Of a DNA stretch of 44,147 bases, positions 25,014 to 33,307 are shown piece after piece; the first letter of the stretch is position 1; each line of letters begins with the position of its first letter. Both the position numbers and the translations under genes were made by a program. The notes under the pieces were generated by a model. It made no database searches. It worked only from the letters and a program-made list of their open reading frames with translations, and was not told where the DNA came from. Source of the DNA: Candidatus Gastranaerophilales bacterium (GTDB lineage Bacteria; Cyanobacteriota; Vampirovibrionia; Gastranaerophilales; Gastranaerophilaceae). The stretch covers positions 1 to 44,147 of the forward strand of contig CANRHZ010000013.1 of NCBI GenBank assembly GCA_947630535.1. The letters are read 5' to 3'.

Positions 25014-26084
25014 TTATCTTCCGATTTTACTTTTTGGGTCCAGAATATCCCTTATTGTATCCCCTATTATGTTATAAGACAAAACCGCAATAAAAATTAA
25101 AAAACCGGGAGCTAAAAGCCAAGGCCGATACATTATGTTTGCAAACTCCTGTGCTTCTTTTAGCATGTTTCCCCAGCTTGCATCAGGTTGTTGAATGCCA
25201 AGACCTAAAAAGCTTAAACCCGATTCAGCAAGTATAAACGAGGGTATTGAAAGTGCTATTGCGATTATGACATAACTTGATGTTTGGGGGAGTATATGTT
25301 TTGTAATAATTTTAAAATTAGTTTGCCCAATACTTTTTGCAGCTTTAACATAATCTTCGTTTTTAATTGATAATACCATTCCTCTTACAACTCTTGCAAA
25401 ACCTGCCCAACCAATAAAGGCAAGAATAACCGTGATTAGGGCAAACCTTTGTGCGCTTGTCATATTGGAAGGTAAAATGGCCGCCAGAATAATTAAAAGA
25501 TAAAAAGTCGGAACGGACATAACGGCTTCTGCTATTCTCATAAGAATAATATCAACTATACCGCCAAAATACCCTGAAATTCCGCCGTATAAAAGTCCGA
25601 TGGGAAACGAAATTAAAAGGGCAAGGAAACCTATTGTTAATGATATTCTGCCGCCAAACAACAGTCTTGAGAAGTTATCTCTGCCATTTATATCGCACCC
25701 CAAAAGATGAATTTCTCCATCCTTGTCGGTTGCAAAAAGATGCTTATTTGTTTTAAAAAGTCCTAAAAATTTGTATTCAAAACCATCTGAGAAAAAATAA
25801 ATATAGTGCCTTTGAGATCTGTTTTCTTCAAAGTCCATACTTAAAGTGTGCGGGTTATATTTTCTTATATAGTTATACGCATACGGTCTTGAAAATTTTC
25901 CTTCGGGAGTTATTGTATATATTTTGCTTGGCGGACAGTAACTGAGTTTTCTGTTTGAATAGTTTTTATCGTATGGGGACAGAAAACTTGCAAACGATAT
26001 GGCAAGATACATAATAACAAGCACAACCAGTGCAACAAGGCTTATTTTATCTTTTTTAAATTTTCGTATGTTTAAATCCGACAT
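25014..26084 (-). CDS. Peptide/nickel-type ABC transporter permease (OppC/DppC family)
   Basis: The 356-residue product has an N-terminal membrane helix (about 17-36), a long extracytoplasmic loop (about 40-125) larger than in OppC, and the binding-protein-dependent permease domain with five helices. The EAA loop contains AGFARVVRGMVLSIKNEDYVKAAKSIG, typical of the DppC group. It pairs with the OppB-like permease, starting one base after it with GAGGG upstream. The ATPase and the substrate-binding protein are not in the window, so the substrate (peptide, nickel or other) is open; the long loop recalls YejE-like subunits. Confidence 0.88.
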   Translation of the reverse strand: MSDLNIRKFKKDKISLVALVVLVIMYLAISFASFLSPYDKNYSNRKLSYCPPSKIYTITPEGKFSRPYAYNYIRKYNPHTLSMDFEENRSQRHYIYFFSDGFEYKFLGLFKTNKHLFATDKDGEIHLLGCDINGRDNFSRLLFGGRISLTIGFLALLISFPIGLLYGGISGYFGGIVDIILMRIAEAVMSVPTFYLLIILAAILPSNMTSAQRFALITVILAFIGWAGFARVVRGMVLSIKNEDYVKAAKSIGQTNFKIITKHILPQTSSYVIIAIALSIPSFILAESGLSFLGLGIQQPDASWGNMLKEAQEFANIMYRPWLLAPGFLIFIAVLSYNIIGDTIRDILDPKSKIGR

Positions 26085-26085
26085 C

Positions 26086-27048
26086 TTATTTTACCCTCGG
26101 ATCGACAATTTTAAGTAAGATATCGGATATTATATTTCCGACAACAAGCATAATAGAACCTATCATGAGTCCTGCCATAACAAGATTTATATCTGATTTT
26201 AGCACCGCTTCCAATATTAAACGGCCAAGCCCCGGATACTGAAATACAAATTCCGTTAGTGCCGCACCCGATAAAAGCCCTGCAAATTCAAACCCGAGCA
26301 TTGTGACAAGCGGATTAATCGCATTTCTTATCCCGTGTTTAATTATTACATAGTTTTTATTCAAACCCTTTGAAATTGCATATTTAACATAATCTGAATC
26401 CATAACATCAAGTAAATTTGCCCTCATTTGCCTTGATAGGCTTGCAAGAGAAAGGGTAGTCAGCACAAATACGGGAAGAAAGAGGTGGTGTATAATGTCT
26501 AAAATTTTGTGAAAAGCGGTGAGTGTATAGAAATTAGCGGATGTCAGTCCTCCTATTGGAAACCACCCCGTTTTTTGAGCAAATATTAAGAGTAAAACCG
26601 CAAAGAAAAATGACGGAATTGCCATGCCCGCACTTGAAAAAAGGGTTAGAAGCCTATCAAATGTACTTCTGTAGTTAAGTGCCGCAATTATGCCGATTGG
26701 CATTCCCAAAAGCCATGTACAAAAAATAACACATAAAGATAACAGAAGGGTATTCAACATTCTTTCTTTAATTTTGGACGATACCGACTCGCCTGTTGTG
26801 GTTGTGCCCATATCGCCTTTGACAAAATTTTTTGCCCAATAGACATATTGTACAATAATGGGTTTATCAAGCCCGAGCCTTTTGGTTTCATGTTCTATTA
26901 CCTGTTTTGATACGGCAGGATTAAGCCTTAACTCCGCCAGAGGATCGACGGGAGACAGTCTTATCAAAAAGAAACTTATTATGCTTACCAAAATTAAAAT
27001 CGGTATGCTTTGAAGTATTCTTTTAAATATGTAAGTCCAAATAGGCAT
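26086..27048 (-). CDS. Peptide/nickel-type ABC transporter permease (OppB/DppB family)
   Basis: The 320-residue product shows the OppB pattern: MPIWTYIFKRILQSIPILIL at the start, the first extracytoplasmic segment with DPLAELR, then KEWA-like periplasmic text VYWAKNFVKGDMGTT, and an EAA loop ANLLDVMDSDYVKYAISKGL. The end, GLLSGAALTEFVFQYPGLGRL, is also typical. Six membrane segments can be drawn. It is co-directional with the OppC-like gene. I see no clear Shine-Dalgarno sequence before the ATG. The partner ATPases must be encoded elsewhere. Confidence 0.9.
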   Translation of the reverse strand: MPIWTYIFKRILQSIPILILVSIISFFLIRLSPVDPLAELRLNPAVSKQVIEHETKRLGLDKPIIVQYVYWAKNFVKGDMGTTTTGESVSSKIKERMLNTLLLSLCVIFCTWLLGMPIGIIAALNYRSTFDRLLTLFSSAGMAIPSFFFAVLLLIFAQKTGWFPIGGLTSANFYTLTAFHKILDIIHHLFLPVFVLTTLSLASLSRQMRANLLDVMDSDYVKYAISKGLNKNYVIIKHGIRNAINPLVTMLGFEFAGLLSGAALTEFVFQYPGLGRLILEAVLKSDINLVMAGLMIGSIMLVVGNIISDILLKIVDPRVK

Positions 27049-27096
27049 AAATAAAATTCTATTAAATAAGTTTGATTTTTGTATCAGACGATTGAA

Positions 27097-28749
27097 TTAT
27101 TCAAACAGACTGTTTAATCTGTCTTGAATTTCGTTTGAATCCATTTCTTTTGTGATTGCATTAATATCAAGGGCCGTTCTATAGTATTTTGCTGCCTCAA
27201 CTTTTTCGCCTTTAATAGCAAGGCATCTTGCATAATTATAGTGCGCAAGTGCATAATTCGGGTCGTATTCAAGAGCGGATTTGAAGCATTCTGCGGCTTT
27301 TTGAATTTGCGCTAAATCATCCAAATAGATAACCCCAAGATTGTTATGAGCAATAGCATAATCGGGAGCATATTTAATTGATAGCTCGTATTCGCTTATG
27401 GCTTCGGTTAAATTACCAAGCCCCCAGAGTAAAAATCCAAGGTTGCAATGGATTTTTGCATTCTTTGGTTCAAGCTCTATAGCACGTCTGTATACTTTGA
27501 GAGCATTAACATAATCTTCTTTTTCATAAAATGCGGCACCAAGCCCCACATAAATTTCAAGATTACCCGTATCAAGTACATATGCCGTTAAAAAGGCCAA
27601 AACTGCAGCTTCGGTATTTTCTATGAAATGCTGCAATAAAAAGCCGAGAGTTTGAGCTACTTCAGGGGCTTTTTCATGTGCGGGGTTTAAAAGTATGGCG
27701 CTTTGATAGTGTGATACGGCTTTATTATGTTCCCCTTTCATAAAGTAAAGGTTGGCTATTTGACTGTGCAAGATGGGATTATTCGGATGAATGGTTATGA
27801 ATTTTTGATAGGTTTCAATTGCGGCTTCATATTCGCCCATTTCTTCATAGGCCTGTACAAGTCCGACATAGGCGGGAAGATAAAGGCTATCAATCCATCT
27901 TGCCATTTTGTATTCAATAATCGCTTCTTCATGTTTTCCGATTATTCTGTATACATCTCCTAAAAGACAATATAGAGTAGTAAACCCCGGCATTTTATCA
28001 ATTGCAAGAGAATAATAGTTAATGGCATCAATGTATTGTCTTGTCCTTGTAGCATGAGCAGCAAGATAAAGTTCTTTTGCTATGGAAAATATTTTTAATT
28101 TTTTAGCAACATCTTTTTTTGCTTCTTTATCAAAAGGAAGGGTTAAATAAGACATGAAAAGCTCAAACATGCTTTTTGATTTTGAGTTTTGATTGGAAAA
28201 AAATGCAATCCTAAGAAGCCTGTGTTTTAAGTAGTGTATTCTTGATGTCTTAAATTTGATTGATTTTAGTGCAATGTCTGCTTCTTCAAGGGCATCAGAG
28301 TACCTTTCTTTTTTCTTGTAACAGTTTGCCATCATATAGTGGCACTGTGCAACAAGGGCCTTATTAACTTTCTTTTTATTCTTTTTGTTTGTGATATTAC
28401 TTTCTAAATCATCACCAATTGTATGCTTCAATGCCATTTCAAAATAATTTTGTGCCCTGTCTAATTCGCCTTTATGGTAAAAAGCAAAGCCTATTTTATA
28501 ATATATTTCTTCGTTATCAATGGTGTTTTCAAGCGCTTTTTGATACTGAGTTATTGCTTCATCTATGTACTGTTTAGCCTGATAAACATCCAAGTGCCAG
28601 TCCATATAAAGGTCGCCAAGCCTTATATTTAATTCGGGATTAGAGGGCTCGTCAATAAGAATTGACTGGCAATATTCAATGGCTTTTTGAATTTCCCCTC
28701 TGTTTTTTAATTGATTTATTTTTTTGTTTATTTTTTTAAGGTTTATCAA
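27097..28749 (-). CDS. Tetratricopeptide-repeat protein
   Basis: The 550-residue product consists almost wholly of TPR helices, with recognisable repeats such as AIEYCQSILIDEPSNPELNI, EEAIIEYKMARWIDSLYLPA, ALKVYRRAIELEPKNAKIHC and AISEYELSIKYAPDYAIAHN, each continuing into the next helix. A basic region near 125-215 interrupts the array. No signal peptide or membrane segment is seen, so it is probably cytosolic and scaffolds a complex. It sits between the M16 pair (68 bp) and the permease genes (48 bp); partners are unknown. Confidence 0.88.
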   Translation of the reverse strand: MINLKKINKKINQLKNRGEIQKAIEYCQSILIDEPSNPELNIRLGDLYMDWHLDVYQAKQYIDEAITQYQKALENTIDNEEIYYKIGFAFYHKGELDRAQNYFEMALKHTIGDDLESNITNKKNKKKVNKALVAQCHYMMANCYKKKERYSDALEEADIALKSIKFKTSRIHYLKHRLLRIAFFSNQNSKSKSMFELFMSYLTLPFDKEAKKDVAKKLKIFSIAKELYLAAHATRTRQYIDAINYYSLAIDKMPGFTTLYCLLGDVYRIIGKHEEAIIEYKMARWIDSLYLPAYVGLVQAYEEMGEYEAAIETYQKFITIHPNNPILHSQIANLYFMKGEHNKAVSHYQSAILLNPAHEKAPEVAQTLGFLLQHFIENTEAAVLAFLTAYVLDTGNLEIYVGLGAAFYEKEDYVNALKVYRRAIELEPKNAKIHCNLGFLLWGLGNLTEAISEYELSIKYAPDYAIAHNNLGVIYLDDLAQIQKAAECFKSALEYDPNYALAHYNYARCLAIKGEKVEAAKYYRTALDINAITKEMDSNEIQDRLNSLFE

Positions 28750-28817
28750 AACAAATACTTCCTATTGTATTCAAATTTTACGATACTGTTTTAAATTATG
28801 CAAATATCTAATATAAC

Positions 28818-30041
28818 TTAAAATTTCAAGTATTCTTCAGGTGCCAAAACAACGGTTACGGGTTCTTTTAAAAGGTATTTTTTGCATACGTTAACAATAT
28901 CATCCTGATTTACTTTTTTAATATCTTCAAGAAGCCTTTCGTTGTAATCGAAGTCAAGCCCCGTTATATAGCACCACCCAAGATTACTTGCAATTTGAGA
29001 GTTTGTCTGGGTATAAAAATATTTATATTTGCCTATATGATTTTCAATTCCGCCGATTACTTCATCTTTGTTTGGCGGCTCTTTAATTATTCTTTCGATT
29101 TCATATTTAAATCCCTCAAGCGATTTTTTTATGTTAGAGGGTTCCGTTCCTATATACAAAACAAAACATGACGCATCTTTTAGCACTTTATACGTACTTC
29201 TTACGGTGTAGGCTAAACCTTTTTTATCTCTTAGTTCACTAAAAAGCCTTGAAGAAAGACCGCTTGCACCCAATATATTGTTTAAAACATTCAATGCAGC
29301 ACAGTCTTTACTGTTTATACCTTCTGTTAACCACCCTTGAAAAATTTGTGCCTGCTTTGCATCACTTTTGGCAATTTTGAATAGTTCGGGTTTAAATTGC
29401 ATATAGTTAACAGGTTTCATAATTACACCGAAAGATTTCATAAAATCGAGTTTGCTTTTAACCATATTAATAAGTTCGGATTCTGATTTTATGTCCCCTG
29501 CAACGGATACAATTTTACATCCGTTTATAAGGTTTTTATAGTGTTCTGTAATATGCTCTTTTTTTAAGTTTTCAATATTTTCAAGAATTTTAGTGTTTGT
29601 AATTCCGTATTTATGCTCTGAAAAAAGTTTTCTATAGAAAATATCGGATGCTTTTCTAACCGGAGAATCAAGCAGAGCTGCTGTTTCACCTTTAAATTTG
29701 AATATCTCTTTATCAAAAGTATCAAAGGTCGAATTAACCATAAAATCGTTCACTAAATCAAGCGCATGCGCCAAATCTTCATTAAGACAAACAATTGAAA
29801 CTTTGAGAAAATCTACCCTTGAATCAATCGTAACTTCAATTCCAAGGTTTTCTAATTCCGTTGCAATTTGCTCCGAGGTTTTATCTTTTGTCCCTTGTAA
29901 AAGTAAATTCCCTAAAAGCTGGTGTGCTCCGATAGAAGGTATTTCTTTATCGGAAGATAAATAAAGGTAAAGAGCAATTCTCGGTGTCCCCTCTACATTC
30001 CTCAGGGCTATATTAATTCCGTCACTGTTTATAAACTTCAT
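28818..30041 (-). CDS. M16-family protein lacking the zinc motif (partner subunit)
   Basis: The 407-residue product has M16 architecture (GAHQLLGNLLLQGT, RLFSELRDKKGLAYTVRSTYK) but the HxxEH motif is replaced by HQLLG, so it cannot bind the catalytic zinc in the usual way. The late RLFSEL...AYTV segment, which helps bind substrate in the second half of M16 enzymes, is intact. It starts one base after the active M16 gene, with AGGCGG upstream of the ATG. The pair resembles known two-subunit M16B proteases in which one chain is catalytic and the other structural. Confidence 0.88.
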   Translation of the reverse strand: MKFINSDGINIALRNVEGTPRIALYLYLSSDKEIPSIGAHQLLGNLLLQGTKDKTSEQIATELENLGIEVTIDSRVDFLKVSIVCLNEDLAHALDLVNDFMVNSTFDTFDKEIFKFKGETAALLDSPVRKASDIFYRKLFSEHKYGITNTKILENIENLKKEHITEHYKNLINGCKIVSVAGDIKSESELINMVKSKLDFMKSFGVIMKPVNYMQFKPELFKIAKSDAKQAQIFQGWLTEGINSKDCAALNVLNNILGASGLSSRLFSELRDKKGLAYTVRSTYKVLKDASCFVLYIGTEPSNIKKSLEGFKYEIERIIKEPPNKDEVIGGIENHIGKYKYFYTQTNSQIASNLGWCYITGLDFDYNERLLEDIKKVNQDDIVNVCKKYLLKEPVTVVLAPEEYLKF

Positions 30042-30042
30042 T

Positions 30043-31383
30043 TTATTCCGCCTCCCCTTTAGGCATAAGAATGCTGATTGATGCGTATTCTTTTTTTAAA
30101 TATTTATCAACAATTTTATAAAGATATTCTCTGTCTATTTCATCTAATATTTCTAAATACTTATCCGCAAGGGATAAATCTTTGAATACAATCATAAACT
30201 GTCCTATCATATCCCCAATATCGGAAACGGTTTCAGTTTCTTGCGCAAAATTAATTTTGGCAAATTTTTTAGCCTTTTTAAGTTCGTCTTGCGTTATGTT
30301 TGATAAATTGTCGAGCTCTCTGTTTATATCTTTTATAACTTCTTCTTTCTTTTTGGCATCAAAATTTATATCTATTAAGAAGTTGTCACCGTCTTTGAGC
30401 TGGTAATGCGAGCATTGCGCTTCATAGATATACGGCTCTTTAACATTTTCTATGAGGTTTGTATTTAGCCTTGAGCTTTTTCCTTCGCCCAAAATTGTGG
30501 TCAAAAGGTCAAGCGCTATGGTTTCTTTAAAGTTTTTCGGAGAGTCGGCCAAAAACCCGTACATCATATACCCCGTATTAATATCCGAATAATCAACTTT
30601 TATTTTAGGGTTTTTAATTCTTATCTCGGGAGTTTTATCGTCAGGTGTAAGCTTATCGACATTTGAATTATCTTTAAACTTAAATCCTTCCTGTACCTTT
30701 TTAATTACATAATCACGCTCGAAGTCGCCGACAACAACCGTTGTCATGTTGGATGGAGTATAAAAAGATTTGTAGTATCTCATAATTTCTTCTTGCGGAA
30801 TTGATGAGATAATTTTTGCACTTCCAATAACATTTCTTTTATAGGGGTGCTTTTCATACATTATATCGTTTAGCTGATTATATACTTTTCTCCAACTGTT
30901 ATCTTCGCCCATTCTGATTTCTTCGATAACAACGCATCTTTCTCTCTTGTCTTTAGGTTCTTCTTTTCCTATTTCAAACTCGGGTCCTATTTCTTCTTTT
31001 GGTAAAATCGGGTCAACCATCATATCAGAGTGCATTTTCATTGCAATATCAAAGTGCTCTTTTGGTATTGTGACGTAATAAAATGTGTAATCTTTCCATG
31101 TGGCGGCATTAATTATCCCGCCCTTTCTCTCCAGAGTCCTATCGAATTCTCCCGCTTTAAATGTATTGGTTCCTTTAAACATAAGGTGTTCCAAAAAATG
31201 TGAAACGCCGTTATTGTCTTTGTTTTCATTTATGGAGCCCGTATCAACCCAGGTTGATATATTTATCATGGTACTTTCTTTTTTTGCAAGCACCAGTTTA
31301 TGGCCGTTATCAAAAGTTATAATTTCAACAGGTTTAATCAAATAAGGATATTTTAATGTTTTTGTTTCTTTAATATCGCTCAT
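30043..31383 (-). CDS. M16-family zinc peptidase, catalytic subunit
   Basis: The 446-residue product carries HFLEH (62-66) and a downstream glutamate in VVIEEIRM (Glu155 the likely ligand), so zinc binding looks intact. The spacing is about 10 residues longer than usual because of a charged insertion (EIGKEEPKDKRERC, about 137-150). It directly abuts aroH and is followed by the motif-less partner. No signal peptide is visible, so processing would occur in the cytoplasm unless exported otherwise. Family members degrade peptides or process precursors; the substrate here is unknown. Confidence 0.9.
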   Translation of the reverse strand: MSDIKETKTLKYPYLIKPVEIITFDNGHKLVLAKKESTMINISTWVDTGSINENKDNNGVSHFLEHLMFKGTNTFKAGEFDRTLERKGGIINAATWKDYTFYYVTIPKEHFDIAMKMHSDMMVDPILPKEEIGPEFEIGKEEPKDKRERCVVIEEIRMGEDNSWRKVYNQLNDIMYEKHPYKRNVIGSAKIISSIPQEEIMRYYKSFYTPSNMTTVVVGDFERDYVIKKVQEGFKFKDNSNVDKLTPDDKTPEIRIKNPKIKVDYSDINTGYMMYGFLADSPKNFKETIALDLLTTILGEGKSSRLNTNLIENVKEPYIYEAQCSHYQLKDGDNFLIDINFDAKKKEEVIKDINRELDNLSNITQDELKKAKKFAKINFAQETETVSDIGDMIGQFMIVFKDLSLADKYLEILDEIDREYLYKIVDKYLKKEYASISILMPKGEAE

Positions 31384-31743
31384 TTATAAATCCTTTCTAA
31401 GTGCCTTTGCGCCTTTAAGATAGCAGTGTTTTATTTCATTCTGTTTTTTGTTCGTATTAACCGTAAAAAGTGCTCTTAAACATAAGGGCATGGAACCTGA
31501 TACATCCATTTCTCTGTAACACATCATTGGTACATAATCAAATCCGAATTCAAGCCTTGCATATTTTGCGGGAAAATCGGCATTTACGTCTTTTGTAACC
31601 GTAAAAATAATGAAGGCAATATCTTCCTTATTAATCGAATTTTTAGTCATTATTTCACTAACAAGCTCAATAACTCCTTCTTTAATTCCTTCTTTAGAGT
31701 TATCGCTAAGTGTGGTAGCGCCTCTTATTCCCCTTGTGAACAT
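31384..31743 (-). CDS. aroH: Chorismate mutase, AroH class
   Basis: The 119-residue product aligns along its length with monofunctional B. subtilis-type chorismate mutase: RGIRGATT (4-11, active-site Arg near the start), FTVTKDVNADFPAKYAR, YVPMMCYREMDV with the active-site Cys and Glu, CLRALFTVNT with the active-site Arg, and HCYLKGA with the late Tyr. It converts chorismate to prephenate for Phe/Tyr synthesis. Its start overlaps the fmt stop by 19 bp and it abuts the M16 gene, implying translational coupling. Confidence 0.93.
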   Translation of the reverse strand: MFTRGIRGATTLSDNSKEGIKEGVIELVSEIMTKNSINKEDIAFIIFTVTKDVNADFPAKYARLEFGFDYVPMMCYREMDVSGSMPLCLRALFTVNTNKKQNEIKHCYLKGAKALRKDL

Positions 31744-32687
31744 TTAATTATATCTCCCTGTTTAATTTTAGAGCCTAAAGACCAACTATAAGCCGACATC
31801 TCGTTTTTACCTTCGGGCTTAACCGTTGTTATTAATATTGCATTTTTTTTGCATGCAACAAGAAGCCCGTCTTTTTTTACGGAAATCACTTCTCCTGTTT
31901 TGTAGCAGGCAGTATCGGCTTTAATTGCTTTTGAACATATTGCCTTTATAATTTTACCCGAATATTCAAAATGTGCGGTATTATAGCCGCAATACGCCCT
32001 TATTTTATTATGTATTTCATCTGCGGTTTTATTAAAATTAATGTTTTTGTCTTTCTTTTCGGTTTTTTTTGTGAACGTAACCAAAGATGCATCCTGCTTT
32101 TTTGGAGTAATTTTTCTGTTATAAAGCCCGATAAGAGTTTCTTTAATTAAATCGGGTGAAAGCTTTGATATTTTATCGGTTAGGCTTCTATAGTCCATAT
32201 CCAACGGTAAATCTATTTCTTTTGAAAGGCAAATATCTCCCGCATCAAGCTCTAAAACCGTCACCATGGTTGTAATGCCCGTTTTTTTATCCCCGTTTAA
32301 AAGACATTCGCAAATCGGGTTTGCCCCTCTATACCTGGGGAGCAGGCTTGCATGGAGATTTATTGTTTCAAATTTAGGTATTTCAAGGACATCTTTACTT
32401 AATATCTGTCCGAATGCAAAAGTTACAAAAAAATCGGGTGAAAGTTGTTTTAATTTTTGTTTAATATATTCATCTATTGAGATTTTTTGGGGCTCTAAAA
32501 CCTCAATATTATTTTTTATGGCTTCAAGTTTTATTTTTGAGTCCTTGATTTTTTTTCCTCTCCCTGAAGGTTTTTGGGGTTGAGTTACAAGAGCTTTTAC
32601 AATAAAACGTTCGTCATTGATAAGCGAAATAAAACTGTTTAGTGCAATATCGGGGCTCGCAAAATAAACAAGGCTTATTTTATTCAT
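31725..32687 (-). CDS. fmt: Methionyl-tRNA formyltransferase
   Basis: Starting at ATG 32687 the product has 320 residues: MNKISLVYFASPDIALNSF, a loop with QPQKPSGRGKK, and the formyl-transfer core INLHASLLPRYRGANPI with the catalytic Asn and His. LELDAGDICLSKEIDL follows, then a C-terminal OB-like domain. The open frame extends 56 codons further upstream, but those lie inside def and lack family similarity; GGCAAG before this ATG and the 8-bp overlap with the def stop support the choice. It formylates the initiator Met-tRNA; def, the gene before it, removes the formyl group later. Confidence 0.95.
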   Translation of the reverse strand: MNKISLVYFASPDIALNSFISLINDERFIVKALVTQPQKPSGRGKKIKDSKIKLEAIKNNIEVLEPQKISIDEYIKQKLKQLSPDFFVTFAFGQILSKDVLEIPKFETINLHASLLPRYRGANPICECLLNGDKKTGITTMVTVLELDAGDICLSKEIDLPLDMDYRSLTDKISKLSPDLIKETLIGLYNRKITPKKQDASLVTFTKKTEKKDKNINFNKTADEIHNKIRAYCGYNTAHFEYSGKIIKAICSKAIKADTACYKTGEVISVKKDGLLVACKKNAILITTVKPEGKNEMSAYSWSLGSKIKQGDIIKCSQGE

Positions 32688-33264
32688 TGTCGCTTGCCTT
32701 TTCAAGTTCCGAAATTTTATCTTCAATTTCTTGTTCAACAAGGAGTTTATCTTCCTCAACAGGGGGCAGATTATTATCTTGAAGCGCTTTTGTAGTTTCA
32801 AATCTGTTTCTTGAATGGTCGATAAATAAAACTCCATCCAGATGGTCGTTTTCATGCTGCAAGGCTTTTGATAAAAGTGAACCGTCTTTTGCTTCCACTA
32901 TAAAAGGTTTACCCGATAAATTAAGCGCTTTAACTTTGACATAAGAATATCTTCTTACATCCACAAAAGCATTAGGGAAACTTAAACACCCTTCAACACT
33001 GTGGCTTGCGCCCTCCTTTTTAATAATTTTCGGGTTAATAAACACCATAGGGTTAAACGGTTCGTCATTTTCCGATACATCTATAACAAACATTCTTATA
33101 TTTTCGCCGACCTGAGGTGCAGCAAGCCCTACACCATTATTTTTGTACATGGTGTCTATCATATTCTCGGCAAGAATTTGTATTTTTTTAGAAATTTTAG
33201 TTATTTCTTTTGATTTTTGTCTTAATGACTTTTCGCCGTATTTAACTATCTTTAATATTGCCAT
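32680..33264 (-). CDS. def: Peptide deformylase
   Basis: The 194-residue product has the three deformylase motifs: GVGLAAPQVG (44-53), EGCLSFP (91-97, Cys93 metal ligand) and QHENDHLDG (136-144, His137, Glu138, His141). The C-terminal 25 residues are a Glu-rich extension. The start MAILKIVKYG is the family's usual one, yet no Shine-Dalgarno sequence precedes it and a TATAAT box ends only six bases upstream, which predicts a leaderless or nearly leaderless transcript. def, fmt, aroH and the M16 pair form a tightly packed unit. Confidence 0.96.
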   Translation of the reverse strand: MAILKIVKYGEKSLRQKSKEITKISKKIQILAENMIDTMYKNNGVGLAAPQVGENIRMFVIDVSENDEPFNPMVFINPKIIKKEGASHSVEGCLSFPNAFVDVRRYSYVKVKALNLSGKPFIVEAKDGSLLSKALQHENDHLDGVLFIDHSRNRFETTKALQDNNLPPVEEDKLLVEQEIEDKISELEKASDNE

Positions 33265-33270
33265 AAAAAA

Positions 33271-33299
33271 ATTATAGCAAATGTAGTTGCTTTGGGCAA
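33271..33299 (-). promoter_or_regulatory. Sigma70-type promoter abutting def
   Basis: On the minus strand TTGCCC (33299-33294), 17 bases, TATAAT (33276-33271) with TGC before it (extended -10). Only TTTTTT separates the -10 box from the def ATG, placing the expected transcription start at the start codon. Confidence 0.65.
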
Positions 33300-33307
33300 T
33301 TTTTATT

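Noticed and set aside
32688-32855. Longer N-terminus for fmt
   Set aside because: The extra 56 codons lie inside def, lack family similarity, and the ATG at 32687 has both a ribosome-binding site and the canonical start sequence.
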